Source of the DNA: Fidelibacterota bacterium
GTDB taxonomy: Bacteria; Fidelibacterota; UBA8477; JABMPR01
Direction of reading: 5' to 3'
NCBI GenBank assembly: GCA_021734255.1
Contig: JAIPJM010000011.1
Location: 1 to 64,000, forward strand
Length of the DNA: 64,000 nucleotides
The position numbers were made by a program, and so were the translations under genes. Shown here one piece after another: positions 1 to 8,413 of this stretch (position 1 is the first letter of the stretch; the number at the start of each line of letters is the position of its first letter). Below the pieces are notes generated by a model. That model ran no database searches. It had not been told where the DNA came from and saw only the letters and a program-made list of their open reading frames with translations.

Positions 1-169
1 GAAGCTTCTCCGAACTCACAGGATCATCATTACCCACACCAGGGAGATCCTTATCTCCATAACGATCGTCATCGTCTTCATTCACTCTGTCGATCTCTTT
101 GAACAAGGCTTTTACATCCCGCTGTAATCTGGCTTTGAAACTGACTTTGGAATGTAATGGCTTATTCAT
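1..169 (-). CDS. N-terminal fragment of an unidentified acidic protein (runs off the left edge)
   Basis: An ATG at 169 opens a frame of 56 codons that stays open to the window edge. The visible product starts MNKPLHSKVSFKARLQRDVK and continues with a very acidic stretch (several Asp/Glu around residues 30-36, then YGDKDLP). A run of this type resembles the charged linker in the middle of IS1182-type transposases, but no catalytic residue is visible, so this is only a weak impression. No good ribosome-binding site is seen. It lies downstream of the terminator that closes the nusB operon, so it probably has its own promoter in 170-235. Confidence 0.4.
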   Translation of the reverse strand, partial: MNKPLHSKVSFKARLQRDVKALFKEIDRVNEDDDDRYGDKDLPGVGNDDPVSSEKL

Positions 170-234
170 GCACAACTATATTATTAACAGTATTATATGC
201 AAGCGCTTTCTGCTAATAATGGCATAGATTTAAC

Positions 235-273
235 AAAAAAAGAGGCCTCCCTTTTGGGACAGCCTCTTCTTTT
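235..273 (-). terminator. Rho-independent terminator after nusB
   Basis: The stem AAGAGGC (240-246) pairs with GCCTCTT (262-268), with an inner TCCC/GGGA pairing. On the minus strand it is followed by a run of seven T. It lies about 40 bases past the nusB stop codon and would end the nusB operon. Confidence 0.85.
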
Positions 274-311
274 CATTGTATGAAACGGGTAGCGTTTCAA
301 TCTCTAACAGC

Positions 312-740
312 TTAGATCATGGATAGTTTTCCATCGGCAAGGGCGTCATTGAGGATGGCATCCAGAATACCATTCACAAAACTACTGCTCTCCTCCGTGC
401 TGAAGACCTTGGCGATCTCGATCGCTTCAGAAATAGACACCTTGGGTGGAATATCCTTGAAATAAAAGAATTCTGTCAGCGCCATCCTCAGGATCAATCG
501 ATCAATAAGGGCGATACGGGTCAGGTCCCAGTTCCGGGACTTCCCTGAGATAAGTTCATCGAATTCCTTACGATGAGCAACTATCCCATGCACCAACTCC
601 CGGGCAAACTTTAACAGATCCTCTGAAAGTTCACTGGTCTCAGCCAACAGGTTAAAGGTCTGATCCAGATCATCATCCTGGATCTCATGGGCATAGGAAA
701 CCTGTACCACAAATTCCCGTGCTCTACGCCTTTCCTGCAT
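312..740 (-). CDS. nusB: Transcription antitermination factor NusB
   Basis: The 142-residue all-helical protein has the family hallmarks: an N-terminal RRRAREFVVQ segment corresponding to the RNA-binding arginine-rich part, a central NWDLTRIALIDRLILRMA helix, and the C-terminal signature PPKVSISEAIEIAKVF followed by FVNGILDAI. NusB binds boxA RNA with NusE (ribosomal protein S10) during rRNA antitermination. Length is typical (about 140). It is the last gene of a minus-strand run, 28 bases after the leucine dehydrogenase gene, and is followed by a strong terminator. The pairing with an amino-acid dehydrogenase looks like operon convenience rather than shared function. Confidence 0.95.
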   Translation of the reverse strand: MQERRRAREFVVQVSYAHEIQDDDLDQTFNLLAETSELSEDLLKFARELVHGIVAHRKEFDELISGKSRNWDLTRIALIDRLILRMALTEFFYFKDIPPKVSISEAIEIAKVFSTEESSSFVNGILDAILNDALADGKLSMI

Positions 741-768
741 GACTTAACTCAGAGCCTTCATACTATGA

Positions 769-1863
769 TCAGATCTTGGAAAAGAGACGTTTACCCGAAC
801 GTCTCATTTGTTTCAGGCGACCGATCTTCTTTATGCGCTCTTCCGCCAGAATGTCGGCTGCATCCATGGTTGGAATATTCTCTTGTGCTGATCGATCAAA
901 AATATCCTGAAGGATCGCATAAATATGATTTACACGGTCGTAGGATCGTTTTTCATTATAGCCTTCGAACTCCCCATAAACATTGATCACACCACCAGCA
1001 TTGATGGCATAATCAGGTGCATACAGGATGCCCTTCTCAAGAAGAATTTTACCGTGTTTATCATAGTCTGACAGAACATTATTGGCAGCACCAGCAATCA
1101 CCTGACACTTGAGCCGATCGATGGTCTTATCATTCACAACTGAACCCAGGGCACAGGGAGCGAAAACATCCATCTCAGCATCATAGATATCATCCGGGGC
1201 GATGGCTGAAACATTTTTGAATTTCAGCATCTCCCTCACCCGGTTTTCCTTGATGTCGGTAACCAGGATCTTCGCACCCGCTTTGGAAAGATGCTCGACG
1301 AGGTACATACCCACATGTCCCAAGCCCTGGACCGCCACTGTTTTACCTTCCAGATCGTCGGATCCCCAGGCCTTATTGGCAGCTGACTTAATCCCAACAA
1401 AGGTTCCCCAGGCAGTAAAGGGTGATGGGTCCCCGGATCCGCCAAGTTCAGGACTCAATCCGGCGACATAATCTGTCTCTTCATAGACCCACTCCATCAT
1501 CTGGGGTGAGGTATTTACATCTTCAGCAGTCACGTAGCGACCACCAAGACTATCCACAAGACGACCAAAGGCGCGAAATGCTGCTTCATTTCCAAGCTCC
1601 TGGACGTTACCAAGTATCACTGACTTACCCCCACCGAGGTTTAATCCAGCCAGCGCAGACTTATAGGTCATACCTTCCGAAAGTCTAAGTACATCCCGCA
1701 ATGCCTCATCTTCCGACTCATAGTTCCAAACACGACAACCACCCAGGGCTGGCCCCAGACTGGTATTATGAATCGCAATGATCGCTTTCAGACCTGTCTC
1801 TTCGTCATACCCAAACACAACCTGTTCGTGATGATTCAATTCAGGTGCATCAAAAAACCCCAT
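769..1863 (-). CDS. ldh: Leucine dehydrogenase (Glu/Leu/Phe/Val dehydrogenase family)
   Basis: The 364-residue protein matches the small hexameric/octameric amino-acid dehydrogenases. The substrate-binding loop ALGGCRVW (about 38-46) and catalytic-lysine motif GLNLGGGKSVI (about 73-83) are in the N-terminal domain. VAVQGLGHVGMYL (about 181-193) is the dinucleotide-binding loop, and AGAANNVL follows. The family deaminates leucine, isoleucine and valine to branched 2-oxo acids with NAD. The gene lies 29 bases after an acyl-CoA dehydrogenase gene in a run with 3-hydroxyacyl-CoA dehydrogenase and thiolase, which fits branched-chain amino-acid oxidation. Phenylalanine or valine preference cannot be excluded from sequence. 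Confidence 0.9.
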   Translation of the reverse strand: MGFFDAPELNHHEQVVFGYDEETGLKAIIAIHNTSLGPALGGCRVWNYESEDEALRDVLRLSEGMTYKSALAGLNLGGGKSVILGNVQELGNEAAFRAFGRLVDSLGGRYVTAEDVNTSPQMMEWVYEETDYVAGLSPELGGSGDPSPFTAWGTFVGIKSAANKAWGSDDLEGKTVAVQGLGHVGMYLVEHLSKAGAKILVTDIKENRVREMLKFKNVSAIAPDDIYDAEMDVFAPCALGSVVNDKTIDRLKCQVIAGAANNVLSDYDKHGKILLEKGILYAPDYAINAGGVINVYGEFEGYNEKRSYDRVNHIYAILQDIFDRSAQENIPTMDAADILAEERIKKIGRLKQMRRSGKRLFSKI

Positions 1864-1892
1864 ATTCCAGTTCTCCTTTTCAGTTCAAATAT

Positions 1893-3035
1893 CTAATCGG
1901 CCAGCAGATGGCGACTGATCACCAGACGCTGAATCTCGTTCGTTCCTTCATAGATCTGGGTGATCTTGGCATCCCGCATCATGCGCTCAACCTCGAACTC
2001 CCGGACATATCCATAGCCACCATGAACCTGGATGGCTTCGTTTGTCACAAACATTGCCGTATCACTGGCATACATTTTTGCCATGGAGGCTTTTTCCCCT
2101 ATGGGTTTGCCCTGGTCCTTCAACCAGGCAGCACGGTAGACCATCAATCGACTCGCGTCCACCCGGGTAGCCATATCTGCAAGTTTGAAGCCAACTCCCT
2201 GAAACATACCGATGGGTTTACCAAATTGTTCTCTTTCCCTGGCATACTGAAGCGCTCGTTCCAGCGCACCCTGGGCAATCCCCAGGGCCTGTGATGCGAT
2301 GCCGATTCGTCCGACGTCCAGGGTCGCCAGTGCGATCTTGAATCCCTGACCTTCCTCGCCTATGAGATTTTCAGCAGGAACCCGGCAATTCTCAAACATG
2401 AGTTCGCAGGTGTCAGACCCCCTGATTCCCAACTTATCCTCTTTCTTGGCCGTAGTGAATCCTTCCCAGCCTTTCTCCACGACAAATGCAGATATTCCCT
2501 TATGCCCTGCATCTTTGTCTGTTTTGGCGAACACAACGACAAAATCAGAACTGATCCCGTTGGTAACCCAATTCTTCACCCCTTTCAGGATGTAGGAGTC
2601 ACCATCTTTGGTGGCCGTGGTCAGCATGGCTTTGGCATCGGAACCTGAGACAGGTTCGCTAAGCGAGTATGCACCCAGTTTTTCTCCAGAAGCCGTCTGC
2701 GATAAATATTTCTCTTTGAGATGATCAGAACCGAATTTGAGAATGGGATTGGAGAAAAGAGAATTGTTCACTGACATGATCACACAGGTGGAAGCATCCA
2801 CACGAGCGACCTCCTCCAGAGTAATGGCATAGCTGAGAGTGTCCATCTCGGTACCGCCGTACTGCTCTGGTACCTGCATACCCATAAAGCCTAATTCCCC
2901 CAATTTCTGGATGACCTCAGTGGGAAACTCAGCATTTTTGTCCCTCTCGATCACACCCGGCTTGATCTCAGCTTCAGCGAAATCCCGAATGGTTTCCCTT
3001 ACCATTTTTTGTTCTTCTGTCAACTCAAAATTCAT
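1893..3035 (-). CDS. Acyl-CoA dehydrogenase (short/branched-chain type)
   Basis: The 380-residue protein is a full-length FAD-dependent acyl-CoA dehydrogenase. It begins MNFELTEEQKMVRETIRDFA, carries the FAD/substrate motif GAYSLSEPVSGSDA (about 136-149) and VTNGISSDF, and ends with the catalytic-base segment TQIYEGTNEIQR (about 358-369), where the Glu of YEG abstracts the alpha proton. It makes the trans-2-enoyl-CoA and passes electrons to ETF. Neighbouring leucine dehydrogenase, hydroxyacyl-CoA dehydrogenase and thiolase suggest a role in branched-chain or butyryl-type acyl-CoA oxidation. Exact chain-length preference is not readable. Confidence 0.93.
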   Translation of the reverse strand: MNFELTEEQKMVRETIRDFAEAEIKPGVIERDKNAEFPTEVIQKLGELGFMGMQVPEQYGGTEMDTLSYAITLEEVARVDASTCVIMSVNNSLFSNPILKFGSDHLKEKYLSQTASGEKLGAYSLSEPVSGSDAKAMLTTATKDGDSYILKGVKNWVTNGISSDFVVVFAKTDKDAGHKGISAFVVEKGWEGFTTAKKEDKLGIRGSDTCELMFENCRVPAENLIGEEGQGFKIALATLDVGRIGIASQALGIAQGALERALQYAREREQFGKPIGMFQGVGFKLADMATRVDASRLMVYRAAWLKDQGKPIGEKASMAKMYASDTAMFVTNEAIQVHGGYGYVREFEVERMMRDAKITQIYEGTNEIQRLVISRHLLAD

Positions 3036-3060
3036 ATGGGTTGTTTCCTTAATTTAAAAT

Positions 3061-3170
3061 TGTCTTACTGAGCCCGTCGAAGTACGACAATTTTTAACCT
3101 GATGTATCCTTCGACAAGCTCCAGCCTACGCTGCCAGCTATGGCCAGGCACGCAGGATGACACATCAGGT
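3061..3170. repeat. REP-like inverted-repeat element between acyl-CoA dehydrogenase and hbd
   Basis: A 9-base arm ACCTGATGT (3097-3105) is repeated inverted as ACATCAGGT (3162-3170). Just outside and inside lie GAGCCCGTCGAAG (3070-3082) and CCTTCGACAAGCTC (3108-3121), which are inverted relatives of each other and of a short palindrome scattered in many bacterial genomes. No coding potential is apparent. It interrupts an otherwise compact operon. Confidence 0.6.
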
Positions 3171-3171
3171 A

Positions 3172-4023
3172 CTAATTATAATTATAAAATCCTCTGCCGG
3201 TCTTGCGCCCCAGATCACCGGCTGCCACCATGCGTTTCAATAATGGACAGGGGCGATACTTGGGATCACCTAACCCATCATGGAGAACGTCCAGAATTGA
3301 CAAACACACATCCAGACCAATAAGGTCGGCCAGGGTCAGTGGACCCATGGGATGGGCCAAACCCAGATGCATGATCTCATCGATGGCTTCTTTGGTAGCG
3401 ACTCCTTCCATGAGCGCGAACACAGCTTCATTGATCATGGGCATGATGATGCGATTGGCAACAAATCCAGGATAGTCATTCGCTTCCACCGGCACTTTGG
3501 ATAAATTTTTCGCCAGTTCTACCGTCGTTGCTACTGTGGCATCGCTACAGGCATGTCCCCGGATCACCTCCACCAGCTTCATCATGGGTACGGGATTCAT
3601 AAAATGCATTCCGATGACCTTCTCAGGTCTTGCCGTCTGTGCAGCGATCTCAGTGATGGAGATGGAGGAGGTGTTCGTAGCAAGTATCACCTCATCCTCC
3701 ATAAGTGCATCAAGCTCCCTGAATATCTGGAATTTAATGTCTTTGTTCTCGCTGGCAGCTTCTACAACAAAATCAGTATCGACGATATCTTTCATATCGG
3801 TGGTCGTTTTGATTCGACCCATGATCTCATGCTTTTTCTTCTCATCGATCAGATCCTTCCGAACCTGTCGATCCAGATTTTTGCTGATCTTTGACAAGCC
3901 TTGCTCCAGGAGATCTCGATTGACATCCAGCAGGACAACCTCGAAATCATGCTGAGCAAATACGTGGGCAATGCCATTTCCCATGGTGCCAGAACCGATG
4001 ACGGCTACCTCTTTCACTTCCAT
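3172..4023 (-). CDS. hbd: 3-hydroxybutyryl-CoA / 3-hydroxyacyl-CoA dehydrogenase
   Basis: The 283-residue single-function enzyme has the N-terminal Rossmann motif [19 protein letters not shown] (about 6-24). The catalytic histidine is in [19 protein letters not shown] (about 136-154), followed by YPGFVANRI, and the C-terminal dimer domain ends in [13 protein letters not shown]. It oxidises (S)-3-hydroxyacyl-CoA with NAD(P), or reduces acetoacetyl-CoA in fermentative hosts. It lies 8 bases downstream of the thiolase stop, so the two are co-transcribed and act in successive steps. Confidence 0.94.
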   Translation of the reverse strand: MEVKEVAVIGSGTMGNGIAHVFAQHDFEVVLLDVNRDLLEQGLSKISKNLDRQVRKDLIDEKKKHEIMGRIKTTTDMKDIVDTDFVVEAASENKDIKFQIFRELDALMEDEVILATNTSSISITEIAAQTARPEKVIGMHFMNPVPMMKLVEVIRGHACSDATVATTVELAKNLSKVPVEANDYPGFVANRIIMPMINEAVFALMEGVATKEAIDEIMHLGLAHPMGPLTLADLIGLDVCLSILDVLHDGLGDPKYRPCPLLKRMVAAGDLGRKTGRGFYNYN

Positions 4024-4031
4024 AGACCCCC

Positions 4032-5228
4032 CTATACCCTTTCAACGATCAATGCAGCAGCTTCACCACCACCAATGCAGAGCGACGCCATTCCAAAATG
4101 GGCATCCCTGTCTTCCATGGCATGCAGCAGCGTAGTTAATATTCTGGCGCCCGATGCTCCGATGGGATGACCCAATGAGACAGCACCCCCATTTACGTTC
4201 ACCTTGGTATGGGGAATATTCAATTCATCCATGGCAACCATGGTAACGACAGAGAAGGCTTCGTTTATCTCGAACAGGTCGATCTCACCCAGCGTCATGC
4301 CAGCCTTTTTCAATACTTTATTCATTGCTTTAGCCGGTGCAGTCGTAAACCATTCCGGCTCGTGAGCAGCTGAAGCCTGGGCGATGATGCGTGCCATGGG
4401 TTTCATTCCCCGTCTTTCGGCTTCACCCTCACGCATGAGGAGCAGCGCAGCCGCGCCATCATTGATCTTGGAGGCATTGGCTGCAGTAATGGTACCGTCT
4501 TTATTGAAAGCCGGGCGCAATTTGACCATTTTCTCAAAATTTCCACGACCTGGCTCGTCATCGGTGTCAACCAGGATAGGATCACCTTTTCTTTGAGGGA
4601 TCTCCACGGGTGTGATCTCATTGGTGAATAAGCCCTTTTCCTGGGCATTCAAGGCCCTGGTATAACTTTCTTTGGCAAACGCATCCTGGGCTTCTCGAGA
4701 ATAATTATGCTCAGAGGCACACAACTCGCCGCTGACTCCCATATGAACGTCATCATAGGCATTGAGCAAGCCGTCCCTGAGAATTCCGTCGATCATTTGA
4801 CCATGCCCCAGCCGCTGGCCTGAGCGTGCAGCAGGGAGATAATAGGGAATATTGGACATACTTTCCATACCTCCGGCAACAATCATATTGGCGTCTCCTA
4901 CCTGGATTGCCTGCGTCGCCAGCATAACGGATTTAAGTCCTGAACCGCAAACTTTATTGATCGTCAGACATTCTACCGAATTGGGAAGGCCGGCATACAG
5001 GGCTGCCTGTCTGGCAGGTGCCTGACCGATGTTGGCACTGATCACATTGCCCATGATGACCTCATCCACATCCTCTGGAACTACATTGTGTGTCTCTAGA
5101 ACACTTTTGATGGCAGTGGCACCTAATTGGGGGGCTGTTACGGATGCAAGACTTCCCTGGAAGGCGCCGATGGGCGTGCGTTTTGCCCCAACAATGGCAA
5201 CTTGACGAATGGCTCTGAATTTACTCAT
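4032..5228 (-). CDS. thl: Acetyl-CoA acetyltransferase (thiolase)
   Basis: A 398-residue thiolase. I place the start at ATG 5228 ([19 protein letters not shown]), because AAGGAAG lies just upstream, rather than at an in-frame ATG 16 codons earlier. The nucleophilic cysteine is in [11 protein letters not shown] (about 92-102), the histidine in [11 protein letters not shown] near the C-terminus, and the second cysteine in [12 protein letters not shown]. It condenses two acetyl-CoA or cleaves 3-ketoacyl-CoA. Together with the hbd and acyl-CoA dehydrogenase genes downstream it supplies a beta-oxidation or ketoacid degradation module. Confidence 0.94.
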   Translation of the reverse strand: MSKFRAIRQVAIVGAKRTPIGAFQGSLASVTAPQLGATAIKSVLETHNVVPEDVDEVIMGNVISANIGQAPARQAALYAGLPNSVECLTINKVCGSGLKSVMLATQAIQVGDANMIVAGGMESMSNIPYYLPAARSGQRLGHGQMIDGILRDGLLNAYDDVHMGVSGELCASEHNYSREAQDAFAKESYTRALNAQEKGLFTNEITPVEIPQRKGDPILVDTDDEPGRGNFEKMVKLRPAFNKDGTITAANASKINDGAAALLLMREGEAERRGMKPMARIIAQASAAHEPEWFTTAPAKAMNKVLKKAGMTLGEIDLFEINEAFSVVTMVAMDELNIPHTKVNVNGGAVSLGHPIGASGARILTTLLHAMEDRDAHFGMASLCIGGGEAAALIVERV

Positions 5229-5384
5229 AGGTCTTCCTTCGTAGCTGTCGAGTGAAGCATGACTTACACGCTTCAACTGATTTTAATGATCACCTGCGCT
5301 AAAATGTTTGTTCACGAAATTTGACATGTGCACAATTAAGAGGTCAAAAATCGTTCCAATCCGACACTCCTGAAGGGACTTTGA

Positions 5385-6368
5385 TCAGGAGACGGTGTTC
5401 TTGCTGGTAGACTGCTCGTAAGCGTCCAGAATTCTTCTGACTAATTTGTGTCTAACAATATCACCCTCATCAAAATCAACGAAGGCCATTCCCTCTACTC
5501 CCCTGAGAATCCGAACCGCTTCCAGCAAGCCAGATTCACCGTGGTTGGGCAGATCGATCTGAGAGGGGTCACCAGTGATAATGATCTTCGAGTTTACTCC
5601 CATGCGGGTCAGAAACATTTTCATTTGCATGGGTGTGGTATTCTGAGCTTCATCAAGAATGATATAGGCATTATCCAGGGTGCGGCCACGCATGTAGGCT
5701 AGTGGAATGATCTCAATGGTCTTCTGATCCAGCAAAAGGTTCACCTTGTCATGGGGCATCATGTCGTAAAGTGCATCGTAAAGTGGTGCCAGGTAGGGAT
5801 CCACTTTTTCCTTCAGGTCCCCAGGTAAAAAACCAAGTCGTTCACCAGCTTCTACAGCAGGACGGGTTAAAATGATCTTCTTCACTTCCCGGTTTTTTAA
5901 GGCTGAGGCAGCGAATGCAACGGCCATGTAAGTCTTTCCGGTTCCAGCAGGGCCTAAACCAAACACCATATCATAATCCATGGCAGCTGCAAAGTAGCGT
6001 TCCTGGCCAGGCGTTCTCGGTTTGATGACATCAGAACGGGTGAAGAGCACCACAGAATCCAGTCCAGTCTCGCCCAGGGCGGACTGGCCACTCTGAGACA
6101 GGCGAATGATCGTATGCACATCATCTTTATCGATGAATTTCTTGCGATTGAGTACGGCGATCATCTCTATGATGACATTCTCAACGATGGCCACTTTATC
6201 GGCCGCACCGCGCACCACCAGTTCATCCCCGCGGACAAATAATTTGACCTCCAGGTTGTTTTCGATGAGTTTTAAATTGGTATCATTGGCTCCGTAGAGT
6301 TCAACGGGGCTCACTTCCCTGATGGGAAGTCGTTTTTCAGTGGCAGATTTCGCAGTTGTCAATCCCAT
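5385..6368 (-). CDS. phoH: PhoH-like P-loop ATPase
   Basis: A 327-residue protein with an N-terminal KH-like segment (about 20-80: LKLIENNLEVKLFVRGDELVV style) and a PhoH ATPase domain. Walker A is GPAGTGKTYMAVAFA (about 139-153), Walker B is AYIILDEAQN (about 235-244), and sensor-like TGDPSQIDLP follows. The YbeZ/PhoL subgroup usually sits next to ybeY and is linked to RNA and ribosome quality control. Here ybeY is not adjacent. A 7-base inverted repeat (CTCCTGA...TCAGGAG, 5367-5391) overlaps the stop codon but has no T tract. Confidence 0.92.
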   Translation of the reverse strand: MGLTTAKSATEKRLPIREVSPVELYGANDTNLKLIENNLEVKLFVRGDELVVRGAADKVAIVENVIIEMIAVLNRKKFIDKDDVHTIIRLSQSGQSALGETGLDSVVLFTRSDVIKPRTPGQERYFAAAMDYDMVFGLGPAGTGKTYMAVAFAASALKNREVKKIILTRPAVEAGERLGFLPGDLKEKVDPYLAPLYDALYDMMPHDKVNLLLDQKTIEIIPLAYMRGRTLDNAYIILDEAQNTTPMQMKMFLTRMGVNSKIIITGDPSQIDLPNHGESGLLEAVRILRGVEGMAFVDFDEGDIVRHKLVRRILDAYEQSTSKNTVS

Positions 6369-6435
6369 AAAGCGGGGTGAGGTTAATCCAGGACGTTAAT
6401 TTTTGCAAATTAAAAAACACCTCTGGGTGAATTGA

Positions 6436-6607
6436 AACCGTTGAAACGGTTCTCTTGTTTTTAGATTCATTAGCACCCGACTGAAGTCGGGTGCTAATAG
6501 AAGTGTGCCGTTGCACTTATTCTCAGGACAGGCACATTTTTTATAGCCCCTGGTTTCAACCAGGGGTTAAAACGAATATAATATGAGGGGTAACCGGTTT
6601 AACGGTT
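6436..6607. repeat. Cluster of four REP-like hairpins
   Basis: This 245-base space between phoH and trhP holds no gene. It has four inverted repeats: AACCGTT/AACGGTT (6436-6451); a perfect 13-base stem starting TTAGCACCCGACT at 6470 and closing at 6497; CCCCTGGTT/AACCAGGGG with a TC loop (6547-6566); and AACCG/CGGTT (6592-6607). The short-loop GC-rich stems resemble REP sequences mobilised by IS200-like (RAYT) transposases. Confidence 0.65.
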
Positions 6608-6613
6608 TATGGA

Positions 6614-7930
6614 TTATTCTCTCAGCACCTTCCGCATGATCGCGAATTCACCAGGGTCATGGTCATATGGGATGAAGGCATTCCCGGTCCCCCCGTGAAT
6701 GACATCCACTGGCCGCTGCTTGCTATTCAACAAACTCTTAATTGTGATCTCAACCGTATTTTCTGGTGAGATGATCTCCACAGTATCTCCGACCCGGATC
6801 TGATTCTTCACTTCAAATTCCAGCAGCTTCTTGGCAGCATGCCAGCCCATGACCATACCAGCATTCTGGTGTGTGAAATCAAGGCTTGAGGGATCATCAT
6901 AATTCTGACCATATTCCCGGGGATCTTTGGTATAAAATCCTGAAATATAGCGGCGATGAGCGATCCCGATAAGGTCTTCCAGATTGCGTTGATCGAAGGG
7001 CCGGTCTGCCAGCATGTCATCAATAGCTTTCCGGTAGGAGCGGGCAGTCATAGCGGCATAGTAAACGGATTTGGTGCGTCCCTCCACCTTATAGCTGACA
7101 ATACCCGCATCGCGCATCTGTCCCAGAAGTTCTATGGAGCACAGGTCCTTGGCGTTCATCATATAGGTACCATGTTCATCTTCCAGCATGTTGAAGTGCT
7201 GACCCGGTCGTTTGGGTTCTTCCAGGAAAAAGCCATCGCCAGGGGATTCATATTCACCCACGGGCTGTTTGATGTCCTGGGCTTCCAGCGTGAGGAGGCT
7301 AGGGGTCTTCTGACCAAAATTATATCCCCAGCGACAGGAGTTCGTACAGGTCCCCTGATTGGCATCCATGTTATTCATATAATTGGTGATCAGGCAGCGT
7401 CCCGAATAGGCAATACAGATGGCACCATGGACAAACGCCTCCAGTTCCACATCAGGCACCTGCTCATGGATCTCAGTGATCTCCTTTAAGCTGAGTTCAC
7501 GGGACAGGATGATCCTGGAAACCCCCTGGTCGCGCCAGAAAGCAGCACTGGACCAATTGGTGCAATTAGCCTGGGTGGATAGATGGATCTCCAGGTCAGG
7601 GAATTCTTTCCTAGTCAGACCGATAAGGCCAGGATCGGACATGATCATGGCATCTGGTTTATACTGCAGCATACGCTCCAGCTCCTCCATGAAGCCCTTG
7701 ATCTTGGTATTATGGGCATAGATGTTCATGGTAAGATAGATCTTCTTACCACGCTCGTGGGTATAGTGAATCGCTTCTACCAGGGATTCTTTTCGAAAAT
7801 CATTTTCTCTGGTCCGGAGTGAGAAACGGGGAACCCCTGCATACACTGCATCAGCACCGTAGGCGAAAGCATATTTCAGTTTCTCAAAATTCCCCGCCGG
7901 CAGCAACAGCTCAGATCTGGTGTCTTTCAA
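6614..7930 (-). CDS. trhP: U32-family protein TrhP (YegQ-like), tRNA U34 hydroxylation
   Basis: The protein has the U32 signature: ELLLPAGNFEKLKYAFAYGADAVYAG near the start and the Cys-rich block with CIAYSGRCLITNYMNNMDANQGTCTNSCRW style residues (about 195-225), which probably binds an iron-sulfur cluster. The E. coli relative uses prephenate-derived chemistry in 5-hydroxyuridine formation at tRNA position 34. I choose TTG at 7930 as the start because AAGGAG lies six bases upstream. This gives 438 residues starting right before the conserved region, whereas the ATG at 8008 adds 26 unconserved residues and has no ribosome-binding site. Confidence 0.85.
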   Translation of the reverse strand: MKDTRSELLLPAGNFEKLKYAFAYGADAVYAGVPRFSLRTRENDFRKESLVEAIHYTHERGKKIYLTMNIYAHNTKIKGFMEELERMLQYKPDAMIMSDPGLIGLTRKEFPDLEIHLSTQANCTNWSSAAFWRDQGVSRIILSRELSLKEITEIHEQVPDVELEAFVHGAICIAYSGRCLITNYMNNMDANQGTCTNSCRWGYNFGQKTPSLLTLEAQDIKQPVGEYESPGDGFFLEEPKRPGQHFNMLEDEHGTYMMNAKDLCSIELLGQMRDAGIVSYKVEGRTKSVYYAAMTARSYRKAIDDMLADRPFDQRNLEDLIGIAHRRYISGFYTKDPREYGQNYDDPSSLDFTHQNAGMVMGWHAAKKLLEFEVKNQIRVGDTVEIISPENTVEITIKSLLNSKQRPVDVIHGGTGNAFIPYDHDPGEFAIMRKVLRE

Positions 7931-8151
7931 GACGCACTCCTTATACAATTCCTCATACAATTCCTCCCCGATCACAGACAATAAGGCAATTATACTGGAG
8001 GAATGCAATTCTTTATTTGTTCTAGTCTGCTGCTACAGTTACCAATGGCAAATACCAGCACTTAAAAAGGTGACAAAATTTTGCTCAATTTGACCTGTTT
8101 TAAAGGATGATGTTAAAGCAAAAAATAGGGTCTTTCTGCTAAGCGCCTTAT

Positions 8152-8167
8152 ATACAACATGTTGTAT
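8152..8167. promoter_or_regulatory. 16-base perfect palindrome, possible operator
   Basis: ATACAACATGTTGTAT is a perfect palindrome in the 400-base space between the divergent trhP and TonB-receptor genes. It lies about 80 bases upstream of the receptor's predicted -35 box. Its size and symmetry suit a dimeric repressor or activator, but the protein that would bind it is unknown. The rest of 7931-8245 shows no gene. Confidence 0.45.
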
Positions 8168-8245
8168 CTTTATGCCTGACAAACACAAAAAGTTGTGCAA
8201 TTTTTGCCCGACTGAATATCACACATTTTTCTCACAATTTGGTGG

Positions 8246-8274
8246 TTGACAGTCAAAAATCGCCAGTCTATCTT
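8246..8274 (+). promoter_or_regulatory. Sigma-70-type promoter of the TonB-dependent receptor gene
   Basis: TTGACA (8246-8251), a 17-base spacer, then TATCTT (8269-8274). Transcription would begin near 8281, leaving a leader of about 130 bases before the ATG at 8414. The leader shows no obvious riboswitch. Confidence 0.6.
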
Positions 8275-8413
8275 GCGTCGCAATGATAGGAGAAATTTAG
8301 GAAATTGATGACACTCACCTGGGTAAATAATCCCCATGAGTCAGTTCCTTTTGTGTTCTCTGTCACAGCAATTGTCGTTTCATATGTATCCAATAAAGGA
8401 GGAGAACAAGAAA

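Noticed and set aside
1-169. Insertion sequence at the left edge
   Set aside because: The fragment only loosely recalls the linker of IS1182 transposases. No terminal repeats or DDE residues are visible.
5367-5391. Terminator after phoH
   Set aside because: A 7-base stem overlaps the stop codon, but no T tract follows on the minus strand, and the thiolase gene continues the same strand about 156 bases later.
6436-6607. CRISPR array
   Set aside because: The four hairpins differ in sequence and spacing. There are no repeated units and no cas genes.
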